A DNA stretch of 64,000 nt from Pedobacter sp. MC2016-24 (GTDB lineage Bacteria; Bacteroidota; Bacteroidia; Sphingobacteriales; Sphingobacteriaceae): positions 496,001-560,000 of the forward strand of contig NZ_JADFBX010000001.1 of NCBI RefSeq assembly GCF_015223055.1, given 5' to 3'. The translations under genes were made by a program, and so were the position numbers. This document shows, piece by piece, positions 37,881 through 46,119 of this stretch (within the stretch, counting starts at the first letter, position 1; every line of letters begins with the position of its first letter). The notes beneath the pieces were generated by a model. It searched no databases. It was not told the origin of the DNA and saw only the letters and a list, made by a program, of their open reading frames with translations.

Positions 37881-38888
37881 TTATTTTTTAAGATTCCGGG
37901 CTCCGGAAATGTTATACCTCAAACCAAATGCCTGCTGACTATCAATCACACCTTCAAGAAAATGGAACGACAATGTAAATTGTCCTTCTATTCCGCCGTA
38001 AATTTTTGGCCTCCAGCTCAAGTCTGTTCTGTTATAGGTTTTGGCTGTATAAAACTGATCGCCATATTTGATGTTATGCCGCTCGCCGGTATAAAACGAA
38101 TTGGTGATACCGAATCTATGGTATTCCATTGACATCTCCAGCAACACTCCTTTCGGCGTCTGCCATCCTCCTACGGAACGTACACGTTCGAAAGACATCA
38201 AACCTCCGACGTTAAATGTTAAAGAATCAAGAAAAGTTTTTTTTGAAAGATCCAATCCCGCTTTAACAGAAAGCGCACCATTGTCTTCCACATGATCTCC
38301 CGGAATCTCGACTGCTGGTCCCGCATTATGGAGCATCATTCCATGGTAAGAAGCAAAGAACAGGTTCTTTTTAAATCCGCCAGATAATCCGAAAATAAAA
38401 TTCTCACGGTCGGTAGCAGTCTGCCTGCTGGTCCAGTCTATAAAAAATATCTGCTTCCAGTTTTCATTTTCATATTTCAACAACATACCCTCTACATTTG
38501 GACGATAGTAATTAAAGGTATCTGTAAGTACAGCACGTGGATAATCTGACAGGAGATTGTACCTTGGAAAAGCTCCCATAAAGAAATTCCAGTCCTGCTT
38601 CCTGTACTCATAATAAGCAACAATGTCTATCTTATTGGTGAATTTCGGAGAGCCAAACTCATGTAGAGCATTAAACCCAACCCTTAGGCGATGTACGCTA
38701 TCTAAGGACAAACCCAGCTCCGGGGAAATCCGCATGCCAAATATGGTTTGAGAAAACCTTCCCGATCTGGCATATTCCCTATTGTCGGCAAAAGTATGCA
38801 GGCTTATTTTGCCTTCAATTTGCTGCGCCTTAATTTTACCAGCTAGAAAAAGCAAAAATACAGAGACAAGTAGAATTTTGTTGCGCAT
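37881..38888 (-). CDS. Probable outer-membrane beta-barrel protein, function unknown
   Basis: 335 residues with a signal peptide (cleaved near IKAQ, residue 22). The mature chain is a series of amphipathic strands with aromatic girdle residues (for example NFFMGAFPRYNLL, FGLSGGFKKNLFFASYHGM, GITNSFYTGERHNI, YGGIEGQFTLSFHF). That suggests a porin-like barrel, although the C-terminal residue is Lys rather than Phe. I do not recognise a named family. It lies 20 bp upstream of the HAD hydrolase gene and may be co-transcribed with it. Confidence 0.72.
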   Translation of the reverse strand: MRNKILLVSVFLLFLAGKIKAQQIEGKISLHTFADNREYARSGRFSQTIFGMRISPELGLSLDSVHRLRVGFNALHEFGSPKFTNKIDIVAYYEYRKQDWNFFMGAFPRYNLLSDYPRAVLTDTFNYYRPNVEGMLLKYENENWKQIFFIDWTSRQTATDRENFIFGLSGGFKKNLFFASYHGMMLHNAGPAVEIPGDHVEDNGALSVKAGLDLSKKTFLDSLTFNVGGLMSFERVRSVGGWQTPKGVLLEMSMEYHRFGITNSFYTGERHNIKYGDQFYTAKTYNRTDLSWRPKIYGGIEGQFTLSFHFLEGVIDSQQAFGLRYNISGARNLKK

Positions 38889-39076
38889 AAAGTATAATCA
38901 AGATATTTTAATAAATAACAAGCATTTAGATTATGGATCTGATAGCTTGTTACAAAATTTCAGCTGTTTGAATTAGAATGGCGAAGCTATTCAATAAACT
39001 TTAATTATTCAACTGTTAACCACAATTTCCGGGAACTTGTTCAGGATATATCTTCCACAATATGTTCATGCTCTTT

Positions 39077-39919
39077 TTAGTCCTTTTGGAGCTTTATTTT
39101 GTACATCGATCCTATAAATGTTTCGGCCTTAGGATTTGTAATCACCTGTAAATAAGAATTTCCAGACTTAGGATCGCTCAACTGGTAATGAACTGTTGCC
39201 TCGGAAGCTGTGAATACAATGCGGTTGATTATAATCTGATAGCCTGAATTTGGCTTTTCTCCACGTGACAGCACAATTTTATTGACTTCGGAATTTACAG
39301 CCGAACTCGTTAAGGTAACCTCTTCATAAGTGCGACCTTCAACATTGGCCTCTCGATGTGCCTTCACAAAAGCTGCAGCAAGATTCAGCATTTTTGCAGC
39401 CTCAGTAGCAGTAATTAAAGCTTTGGGACGAAAATTACCATTTTCAAGCTTAACCACATTGAACTTAACCAGATTTTGTACCGACGCAAGTCCGCCCTGA
39501 CCGAATTTTTTTTCATCATTGACTTGCAGCCACATCATATTTACCGGATAATTGCCGGTGCCTTGAATGCCTTCGTTTAAACCGATCGCAAATTGTTCTC
39601 TTGTCATTGAAGCAGCAGGGTTCATCGAACGGTTGAGTTTGATTCCATTACAGGCTGCAATAATGATAGACTGAGCATAATAAGCCTTATTGTCTGCTTT
39701 CACGACATAATCTGTAGCCTTCGGCGCTTTGATAAAGCGGATATTATCAATATTCAGGCCAAGGGCCTTAACAATTAAATCTATCCCCTTTCCAAAACTA
39801 ACCTTACTTATCGGTTTTTGGATCTCAATTTTAACCGGATTGTTTTTAATTGTTATTAAGGGCTCATTTGCTGTAGCCAATAATAAAGTCGGAATGATCA
39901 ATGCCGTTAATAATTTCAT
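39077..39919 (-). CDS. Exported protein with SLH-like repeats and PrcB-like C-terminal domain
   Basis: 280 residues from ATG 39919 (an upstream in-frame ATG at 39949 would give an implausible signal peptide). Signal peptide ends near LLATANE. Residues about 55-180 look like S-layer-homology-type repeats (DYVVKADNKAYYAQSIIIAACNGI, MTREQFAIGL, FRPKALITATEAAKMLNLAA). The last 90 residues (VLSRGEKPNSGYQIIINRI ... VTNPK-type end) resemble the PrcB/protease-complex C-terminal domain. Function unknown; cell-surface or periplasmic protein-protein role is inference. It follows the methyltransferase gene by 55 bp on the same strand. Confidence 0.7.
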   Translation of the reverse strand: MKLLTALIIPTLLLATANEPLITIKNNPVKIEIQKPISKVSFGKGIDLIVKALGLNIDNIRFIKAPKATDYVVKADNKAYYAQSIIIAACNGIKLNRSMNPAASMTREQFAIGLNEGIQGTGNYPVNMMWLQVNDEKKFGQGGLASVQNLVKFNVVKLENGNFRPKALITATEAAKMLNLAAAFVKAHREANVEGRTYEEVTLTSSAVNSEVNKIVLSRGEKPNSGYQIIINRIVFTASEATVHYQLSDPKSGNSYLQVITNPKAETFIGSMYKIKLQKD

Positions 39920-39974
39920 AGGAATGTATTTTATTAACGAAGATAACAAATTGCCTTTTCTGTTTAACTACATT

Positions 39975-40700
39975 TTACTTCACAGCACCAAATGCAGCAA
40001 AACAAGCATTTTTATGCAATACCTCGGTGTAGCTAAACCCCACTTTTGTTAAAAGCCTAAGTTGGAAAGAAACTGAGCGCGGCGTATCCTCTTTGGCAAT
40101 ATAATCCAATACGTGCTGACGATATTCCGGGCCGCCAAGATCATCGAGGTGCCGGGCATATCTTTCTTCGAACAACTGGTTAATCGCGGCGGGTTCATGC
40201 TCAATCAGATCAGAAATCCAAAAACTGCCACCGGGTTTTAAGGACTGGTATATATTTCTAAACACCTGCTCCCAATCGGTATCTGTTCGCAAATGGTGCA
40301 ATACCGCAGCGGCAAGTACAATGTCATATTCACTATTGGGCAATTCGGTTTGTAAGATATCAGTCTGCAAGATTTTCACCTGTCCCTTTGTTACTGCCGA
40401 AACCCTTTCCTGCGCACGGGTTAACATTGACATACTCAGGTCGATCAATGTACAATCTAAATCCGGAATTTTCTCCAGCATTTTCAAAGTATAATTACCG
40501 GCACCACAGCCTATATCCAGCATGGCGCCGGCATCTTTGTTCACATAAAAGGCTGCGCTGGTACAGAGTTCCAGACTCAAAGGTGCATCAATAATCGTTT
40601 GCTGTCCGGTATCCAGGTTGGAAAAACGCTCTACATCCTGGTCAAAACGATCCCTGATTTCCTCGATACTTGATTTTTGCTGTTTATTACTCTTTTCCAT
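39975..40700 (-). CDS. Class I SAM-dependent methyltransferase
   Basis: 241 residues. SAM-binding motif I is LDIGCGAGNYTLKML (about 81-95), followed by an acidic residue at the end of strand 2 (CTLIDLS). Motif II/III region is YDIVLAAAVLHHL, and LKPGGSFWISD is the post-III loop. Rossmann-like methyltransferase of the ubiE/COQ5-like type; the substrate cannot be told. It is divergent from a LysR regulator across an 89-bp region with an inverted repeat, so the LysR protein may control it. Confidence 0.88.
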   Translation of the reverse strand: MEKSNKQQKSSIEEIRDRFDQDVERFSNLDTGQQTIIDAPLSLELCTSAAFYVNKDAGAMLDIGCGAGNYTLKMLEKIPDLDCTLIDLSMSMLTRAQERVSAVTKGQVKILQTDILQTELPNSEYDIVLAAAVLHHLRTDTDWEQVFRNIYQSLKPGGSFWISDLIEHEPAAINQLFEERYARHLDDLGGPEYRQHVLDYIAKEDTPRSVSFQLRLLTKVGFSYTEVLHKNACFAAFGAVK

Positions 40701-40739
40701 AAAAAATATTTTTGTTATTTCAAACCTAGAGATAATTGT

Positions 40740-40756
40740 GATATTTGAAAAATATC
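40740..40756. promoter_or_regulatory. Candidate LysR operator between methyltransferase and lysR genes
   Basis: GATATTT GAA AAATATC is an inverted repeat with a 3-nt centre in the 89-bp divergent gap. A related ATTGATATC follows at about 40771-40779, as expected for a second half-site near the LysR gene start. T/A-rich palindromes of this kind are typical LysR binding sites. Confidence 0.4.
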
Positions 40757-40789
40757 AATTTAATCAATTATTGATATCCAATAAGTATC

Positions 40790-41674
40790 ATGGAACTTAG
40801 ACATTTGTTGTATTTCAAGACCGTAGCTGAGGAACTGCATTTTAGAAAAGCAGCTTTAAAATTATTCATTTCACAGCCTCCGCTAAGCAGGCAAATCCGT
40901 GAATTGGAAGAAGAATTGGGTGCGCGATTATTTGAACGCAACAACAAACAGGTTTCCATGACGCCTGCAGGACACTATTTCAAAAAGCGAGTAGATGCTA
41001 TATTTTCAATATTGACAGAGAGTAAACAGATGGTAAAAGAACTCCATGACAACTTAAGTGGCGAACTAAGAATTGGATATATCAGTTCTACCTACCATCC
41101 ACATCTCATGGATACCCTTCAGGAAATGCGCAACGTATTTCCTTTTCTAACCGTTAAATTATTTGAGATTCCGACCATTAAACAGGTCAAGGCCCTGGAA
41201 GATGGCAAACTGGACATCGGAATCATGCGGGCACCCGTGCACTCGGAAAAACTGGAAGTATTGACACTTTTCCATGATCCTTTTATTGTAGTGTTTCCTG
41301 AAAACACCCCGGCAGTTAAATATCAAAGTAACCTGGGGAAGTACCTGAGCAGTCAACCTTTCATCTTTTTCAACCGCGATTATGCACCTGTTTATTATGA
41401 AAAATTAATTGAGGTGTGTCAGCGACTGGGATTTATACCTGAAATTACCCATGAAGCCAACAATGTACATTCCATATTAAGACTGGTGGCGCACGGCGCT
41501 GGTGTATCGATTCTACCAAGAACAGTCAGGGACCACTTTCCCAACCTCAGTTTAAAATATCTTGAACTTCCAGGTTTATCTGAGACTACAGAAGTTGTAC
41601 TCGCACATAAGCCTCATCAAAATGAAGCGATCACCTGGTTCAGTTCAAGATTTTCAGCGTATTTTAAAGCTTAG
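40790..41674 (+). CDS. LysR-family transcriptional regulator
   Basis: 294 residues. N-terminal winged helix (MELRHLLYFKTVAEELHFRKAALKLFISQPPLSRQIRELEEELG has the family pattern; residues 1-60) and a periplasmic-binding-like effector domain (about 90-290, LRIGYISSTYHPHLMD, DIGIMRAPVHSEKL, VAHGAGVSILP). Usually binds a small metabolite and activates a divergent gene. The divergent partner here is the methyltransferase. The luciferase-like oxidoreductase is convergent, only 6 bp away. Confidence 0.93.
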   Translation: MELRHLLYFKTVAEELHFRKAALKLFISQPPLSRQIRELEEELGARLFERNNKQVSMTPAGHYFKKRVDAIFSILTESKQMVKELHDNLSGELRIGYISSTYHPHLMDTLQEMRNVFPFLTVKLFEIPTIKQVKALEDGKLDIGIMRAPVHSEKLEVLTLFHDPFIVVFPENTPAVKYQSNLGKYLSSQPFIFFNRDYAPVYYEKLIEVCQRLGFIPEITHEANNVHSILRLVAHGAGVSILPRTVRDHFPNLSLKYLELPGLSETTEVVLAHKPHQNEAITWFSSRFSAYFKA

Positions 41675-41680
41675 CGCCGC

Positions 41681-42688
41681 TTATTCTCCTTTAAAGACCT
41701 TGGAAAGTAAATGGTAAGAATGTAACCTGGCCTGATGGTCGAAGATATGGGATGTAGCCATAATTTCATCCACACCGGTCTGGTCTAAAAAGGATTGCAG
41801 GTCATTGCGCAGAGTTTCTTTGCTTCCGGTAAAAGTACAGGCCAGCATTTGTTTCGCCTGCTCTTCTTCATAAACATCCCAAACCTCATCCATATTGTCA
41901 ACCGGAGGCTGCAACAACCTTCTTTTACCTGTTACTATGCCCATGAATAACTGATACAGTGAAGTAACCAAACGTTCTGCTTCTGCATCGGTATCTGCAG
42001 CAACCACATTTACACAAGCCAACACATAAGGCTCCTTCAAATATTCAGAAGGTTTAAAATTCTGACGATAAATATTTATGGCTGTTAAAAATTGTGCTGG
42101 TGCAAAATGGCTGGCAAATGCATAAGGCAATCCAAGTGCTGCAGCCAAACGCGCACTGTCTGTACTTGACCCTAAAATCCAGATGGGAATGTCCAGTCCC
42201 TCGCCAGGTATGGCGCGTACACTGCTTTTAATATTTTCCGAAGAGAAATAGGCTTGCAGTTTCAATACATCTTGCGGAAAGCTATTCTGCGCATTAAAGC
42301 GTTCTCCACGAATAGCCATGGCTGTCAATTGATCCGTTCCCGGCGCACGCCCAAGCCCCAGGTCAATCCTGCCGGGATACAGGGATTCCAGTGTGCCAAA
42401 TTGTTCGGCGATAACCAGCGGCGAATGATTGGGCAGCATGATGCCACCGGACCCCACACGTATGGTTTTTGTTCCTCCGGCTATATGCCCAATCACCACA
42501 GAAGTAGCAGAACTGGCTACACTGATCATGTTGTGGTGCTCGGCCAGCCAATAACGGTTATATCCCCAGCCTTCTACATGCTGAGCCAGATCTAAACTGG
42601 TTTTAAAAGTATCTGCCGGAGTTTTACCTTCAATAACAGTTGCAAGGTCTAATACAGAAAACGGCGTATGATTAAGTAGTTTCTTCAT
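41681..42688 (-). CDS. LLM-class (luciferase-like) flavin-dependent oxidoreductase
   Basis: 335 residues from ATG 42688 ([18 protein letters not shown], the typical start); an ATG four codons upstream (42700) is possible. TIM-barrel bacterial-luciferase-like fold. Conserved segments: [51 protein letters not shown] and [28 protein letters not shown]. Uses reduced FMN, possibly with F420-like substitutes in other phyla, to oxidise an unknown substrate. Convergent with lysR. An inverted repeat AACATT C AATGTT covers 42696-42708 around the alternative start. Confidence 0.9.
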   Translation of the reverse strand: MKKLLNHTPFSVLDLATVIEGKTPADTFKTSLDLAQHVEGWGYNRYWLAEHHNMISVASSATSVVIGHIAGGTKTIRVGSGGIMLPNHSPLVIAEQFGTLESLYPGRIDLGLGRAPGTDQLTAMAIRGERFNAQNSFPQDVLKLQAYFSSENIKSSVRAIPGEGLDIPIWILGSSTDSARLAAALGLPYAFASHFAPAQFLTAINIYRQNFKPSEYLKEPYVLACVNVVAADTDAEAERLVTSLYQLFMGIVTGKRRLLQPPVDNMDEVWDVYEEEQAKQMLACTFTGSKETLRNDLQSFLDQTGVDEIMATSHIFDHQARLHSYHLLSKVFKGE

Positions 42689-42793
42689 ATGGCTTAACAT
42701 TCAATGTTGCTTAACAGAAATACAAAATTACGGCAGTTTTGGCTGAATGTCCGGCTCCGCTAAAGGATATGACTTTAAACCTACAAGTCGGTT

Positions 42794-43114
42794 TTATACT
42801 CGCATTAAAATGTAAACACTGTTCATGTATAACGCTTCGGTCATCGCCTCTTTAAAAAGTTCAAATTCTTCTACCTTAAAGGCGAAGCAGATGTCGTCAT
42901 TTGGTGTGTGTAAGATGACGCGGTCTTCATCATCTGGAAAAGGCAGGCAATTTTTATGAAACGACAAAGCTTCTACAACATCGTAAAATGCGCTAAAAGC
43001 CTTATCTGTAAAAGTGAGCAGCAGGTTATTGTGCCACAAATAAAACACTTTACAATTGATGCAGCTTCTGATGGTAGTTTCTCCTTTGGTGCTTAAAATT
43101 ACAGTATTGCACAT
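42794..43114 (-). CDS. Small conserved protein, probably DUF6686 family
   Basis: 106 residues. Two cysteine pairs near the N-terminus (MCNT; SCINCK, Cys18 and Cys21) followed by VFYLWHNNLLLTF, then an acidic helical C-terminal part ending EALYMNSVYILMRV. This matches my recollection of the small Bacteroidota family DUF6686, function unknown; the CxxC could bind a metal. No signal peptide. It lies 21 bp past the S41 peptidase gene on the same strand and is therefore probably the last gene of that unit. Confidence 0.7.
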   Translation of the reverse strand: MCNTVILSTKGETTIRSCINCKVFYLWHNNLLLTFTDKAFSAFYDVVEALSFHKNCLPFPDDEDRVILHTPNDDICFAFKVEEFELFKEAMTEALYMNSVYILMRV

Positions 43115-43135
43115 ATTTCTATTTTATAGTGATTT

Positions 43136-44371
43136 TTATTGCTTTAGTTTGAGTCGGTTTTCTAAGATGCCTGAAATTTGAGGAAGCATTAATCTCGGGG
43201 TTTTGTTTACAGGTTCCTTGCTTTGCAGAATGCGGGAACTCCCTTTGGCAATTTGTGTGAGGGCAAGTTTTAAACAACTTTCATCTGGATCTCCCCAAAT
43301 GGGATTAGCAGTAGTTACCATAGGGAGGTCGACATTCATTCCATTGAAATAATCTGCCCATCCTAATGCATTCTTAATGAGGAAACCAGAAAGATAAAGG
43401 CTATATATATCGATCTTAATGCCAAAGAAACCTATTGGTTTGCCATAACTTTTCTCACCTAGAGTATATACCTTTAAATAAGGCTTCATTATACTGACCA
43501 GCATCTCACTGGCGGAAGCCGTTTTACCTGAAAGAATGAAATAAACATCCGTAACACTTTCCAAATTCCCTTTTTTATTATATAAAAAAGTATTTGCTGA
43601 TTCGGTATAATTTACATCGGCCATAGTTGCAGGTTTCCCCTTGTAAATGACCTGTTGACCTGCAGCGTCCAGATAAGCCTGATTTTTCAGGATGCTTGCT
43701 TTACCCGCCTGCATCATCGAATTGTATTCCTCGCTGTACATGACTTTACCTGTTAAATTGGAAGGTGAAATCAAATTGGCTATATATTCAGCCGTTTCGA
43801 CATATCCCCCGGCGTTTGAGCGAAGATCTATGATGATGTATTTTGGAACCGAAGAAGCAAAGTCAGAAAAGACTTGATCCAGGGTTGTTTTGCAATCTTT
43901 CAATGCTGGAAAAGAACCCATTGCAAGATAAGCAACTTTGATACCAGCCTGGTCAATCAAAGCAGTTTTAAGAAGTCCTGACTCCATATTTCCTTCAACA
44001 ACCGCAGTCTTACCGGCACTTACGCTTATTTTTTCGATGAAAGAATACTTAGGATATCCTGTGTTTACCGGAAACTCGTAGGCCAGCCCTGTAGCTGGAT
44101 TCATTTTGAATTGACTAAATTCAAACAGCTCCTTTTTCAATGCAGTAAATTCAGGTTCCTGGCTGGCATATTTACGGGGATTAAAAATATTATAAACTGG
44201 AAGCACATCATTCCATAAATAAACCTGACGGGCATATAAATAGATAGAATCCAGGGTAAATTCGATCCGCGTACCAGTGGTAGGTGAAACCGGCAAGTCG
44301 TCACCTTCGGATTTGTCCTTTTTACAGCCCAGGCTAAAACCAATCAGCAAAATCCAGATTATATATTTCAT
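43136..44371 (-). CDS. S41-family (C-terminal processing-like) peptidase lipoprotein
   Basis: 411 residues. Lipobox at GFSLGCKK. A helical N-terminal domain (about 35-100, starting DSIYLYARQVYLWND) is as found in Bacteroidota tail-specific-protease-like lipoproteins. The S41 core follows: IIIDLRSNAGGYVETAEY, SGKTASASEMLVS with likely catalytic Ser286, and GEKSYGKPIGFFG with Lys307. No PDZ domain is evident between the two parts. Surface or periplasmic serine protease. Its position at the end of the second heme-related lipoprotein unit suggests a role in processing heme-carrier or surface lipoproteins (inference). The gap to the upstream lipoprotein gene is 9 bp. Confidence 0.85.
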   Translation of the reverse strand: MKYIIWILLIGFSLGCKKDKSEGDDLPVSPTTGTRIEFTLDSIYLYARQVYLWNDVLPVYNIFNPRKYASQEPEFTALKKELFEFSQFKMNPATGLAYEFPVNTGYPKYSFIEKISVSAGKTAVVEGNMESGLLKTALIDQAGIKVAYLAMGSFPALKDCKTTLDQVFSDFASSVPKYIIIDLRSNAGGYVETAEYIANLISPSNLTGKVMYSEEYNSMMQAGKASILKNQAYLDAAGQQVIYKGKPATMADVNYTESANTFLYNKKGNLESVTDVYFILSGKTASASEMLVSIMKPYLKVYTLGEKSYGKPIGFFGIKIDIYSLYLSGFLIKNALGWADYFNGMNVDLPMVTTANPIWGDPDESCLKLALTQIAKGSSRILQSKEPVNKTPRLMLPQISGILENRLKLKQ

Positions 44372-44380
44372 TCTGCTCAG

Positions 44381-45298
44381 CTATTCAGACAACACAATAC
44401 GATAAGAAGCACCCAGGTTTCTTACAAACGGCGTTGAAAGTAGAGATGAACTGATTTCAAAAGCAGTGTAAGTTCCGAGTGGCATCGTAGCTGGTATTTT
44501 TATATTGACCGTATTATCTGGGTTTCTTGATTTGATCTCCACCTCATAAAAGTTATTGTCACTCAGCAGCCTTAACCGTAATTTATTTAGTTTGGAAACA
44601 GGTGTTCCTGTAAACCGGTATTGATATTCGCCCGCTCTTTTTAATGCTCTTGGATAATCTACAATAATCCTGTCAAGAATAGGGCTAGACGAATAAGTGA
44701 TCGCTAGGGGATCTTTCGCAATGATGGTATGTACACCACTGACTAATTTAACTTTATAACTGTCCTCTTGCAACTCCGGAAGATAAAATGCAATACTGAT
44801 CGGACTAATAGAAAGCAGGTTTGTCAGTTGCCTATCCCTCCCTTTACTATCGATAATAAACACCTTGGTCTTTGCGGTGTCAGGGATAAAAAAATCACCA
44901 CCAATTGTGAAGTATGCGCCTACGGATACGCTGGCACCAACAATAAGCTGTGGCTTTACCTGATTGGGTGCCAATTTCAATTTGTATTGTTTTATGCTAC
45001 CATTTTGTGCAGTAACGTTATAAATGGTACCGTCCTTAAATGCGACCTTTTTTCCAGAAGCGGGGAAAATACTGGCTCTTTCAGAAACGGTAGTCAATGG
45101 GCTTACAGAATCCGGCACGTCTTGCATGGGTGGCCAATAAACCATGATGTCCTCACCTTTAATGACGGCTTTAAGTTCAGCACCTTTAGCGTCTTTGACG
45201 ATAAATTGCTTTAATTCTGCATAAGGATAATCCGGATATTCTTTTTTGCAGGAAAACAGCAGCAGCGATAACAATATTAAAATATAAAAATTCTTCAT
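44381..45298 (-). CDS. Surface lipoprotein with Ig-like repeats, function unknown
   Basis: 305 residues. Signal with lipobox LLFSCKKEY. Mature chain made of beta-sandwich-like segments: a DUF5018-like first domain (about 30-110, with the pattern GTIYNVTAQNGSIKQYKLKL, residues 90-109) and IPT/TIG-like later parts (VGAYFTIGGDFFIPDTAKTKVFI, PLGTYTAFEISSSLL). Same architecture as the lipoprotein encoded at 46120-47091 (both have VYKV/YNVTA-G-YKLKI then a 'sFtI-GgnFF' module), so the two are probably ancient duplicates. It follows a terminator and is 9 bp from the S41 peptidase gene. Confidence 0.72.
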   Translation of the reverse strand: MKNFYILILLSLLLFSCKKEYPDYPYAELKQFIVKDAKGAELKAVIKGEDIMVYWPPMQDVPDSVSPLTTVSERASIFPASGKKVAFKDGTIYNVTAQNGSIKQYKLKLAPNQVKPQLIVGASVSVGAYFTIGGDFFIPDTAKTKVFIIDSKGRDRQLTNLLSISPISIAFYLPELQEDSYKVKLVSGVHTIIAKDPLAITYSSSPILDRIIVDYPRALKRAGEYQYRFTGTPVSKLNKLRLRLLSDNNFYEVEIKSRNPDNTVNIKIPATMPLGTYTAFEISSSLLSTPFVRNLGASYRIVLSE

Positions 45299-45315
45299 TT
45301 GTATGTTTTTTTGTT

Positions 45316-45353
45316 AAAAACCGGCAAAAGGATATATTTGCTCCTTATGCCGG
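45316..45353 (-). terminator. Rho-independent terminator after the calcium-loop lipoprotein gene
   Basis: On the minus strand CCGGCATAAGGA (45353-45342) pairs with TCCTTTTGCCGG (45332-45321), 12 bp with one mismatch, 9-nt loop, followed by U5 (45320-45316). It separates the HmuY/calcium-loop genes from the downstream lipoprotein and S41 peptidase, or partially attenuates them. Confidence 0.75.
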
Positions 45354-45354
45354 T

Positions 45355-45416
45355 CGGGTTCATCTCATTAGGGCTACGGTTGTTTTCAAAGCCTGCCGTA
45401 TCCCGGCCCTTCGGCT
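45355..45416. other. GC-rich structured element, possible pseudoknotted RNA
   Basis: Complementary pairs on one strand: GGGC 45371-45374 with GCCC 45406-45409, ACGG 45376-45379 with CCGT 45396-45399, and, crossing these, CGGG 45355-45358 with CCCG 45402-45405. The stretch is much richer in GC than the flanks, lies in a 139-bp gap, and carries no ORF. It does not match a riboswitch class that I know. It may also be a dispersed repeat. Confidence 0.4.
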
Positions 45417-45437
45417 ATTATGATTAATTAATTCAGA

Positions 45438-46079
45438 TTATAATAATTTGTAAGAAAAATTTACATCGCTTTTTACTTCGATGTCTCTGGCGTTTATCAC
45501 GCCATCTCCGTTTTGATCTGTTGTAGCCGCTCGTGAAGCCGCGTTCGGAAAACCAGTTAACTGGATAACGTAAGTGTCTGTACCATCTTCAAGAATAGCA
45601 AAGAATCCTGAAACAGGAACAGGAGAAGGAGAAGCATAATTAAACCAACCATTTGGCACTGAACCGGTGCTGGTATTCATTCCAATACTAGCTACCGTTG
45701 TATAATTGTTTGCAGTTGGAGCAACATCACTCAAAGTAATAGCCGACAAGGTTAAAGCCGGATTGTAAATATAATGCAGCGTGTATCCTACTCCTGCACT
45801 GAGTGTATTGTTTACCTGTCCGCTAAACAATGCCTCTCCCGGTGTACCCGGTACGTTTGCTATCAGATCGTAACTTAGTGTACCGTAGCTTGCAGCATTG
45901 TAAGGGTTTCCCCATATAGAAGTAAATGAAGCTGAGGTAACCACACCCGGCACAACGGCTTTTGTAGTATGGTTCAAAGACAAGCCTGAATCCGGCGATC
46001 CTGTTTCCTTTTTGCAAGACGATACGCTAATTGTGATAACAGCTGCAGCTATAAGCGTTTTTAATAGTGTTTGTTTCAT
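45438..46079 (-). CDS. HmuY-like lipoprotein with an EF-hand/dockerin-type calcium loop
   Basis: 213 residues. Signal with lipobox SVSSCKKE. The mature part is small-residue and Tyr/Thr rich. The stretch GWFNYASPSPVPVSGFFAI (144-162) plus DTYVIQLTGF lines up with GW-Y-F-Y-E ... RTYVLRTAEGKYAKLQLISMY of the HmuY protein at 50506-51168. The end VNFSYKLL lines up with the LTFRYYV end, so I read it as a divergent HmuY-family protein. Between these, DQNGDGVINARD (188-199) is a near-perfect dockerin/EF-hand calcium loop. Function is inferred as heme or ligand binding on the surface. A terminator follows. Confidence 0.65.
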   Translation of the reverse strand: MKQTLLKTLIAAAVITISVSSCKKETGSPDSGLSLNHTTKAVVPGVVTSASFTSIWGNPYNAASYGTLSYDLIANVPGTPGEALFSGQVNNTLSAGVGYTLHYIYNPALTLSAITLSDVAPTANNYTTVASIGMNTSTGSVPNGWFNYASPSPVPVSGFFAILEDGTDTYVIQLTGFPNAASRAATTDQNGDGVINARDIEVKSDVNFSYKLL

Positions 46080-46119
46080 GTTTTTTAGATATAATTAGGG
46101 GCCAAAAGGGCTGAGATTC

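Noticed and set aside
44768..45214. 148-codon plus-strand frame over the Ig-like lipoprotein gene
   Set aside because: No motif and antisense to a supported lipoprotein.
45340..45420. Weak likeness to a TPP riboswitch (AATGAGATGAACCCGA... on the minus strand)
   Set aside because: The required GGGGTGCC and CTGAGA/pairing arrangement is missing, and there is no thiamine gene nearby.
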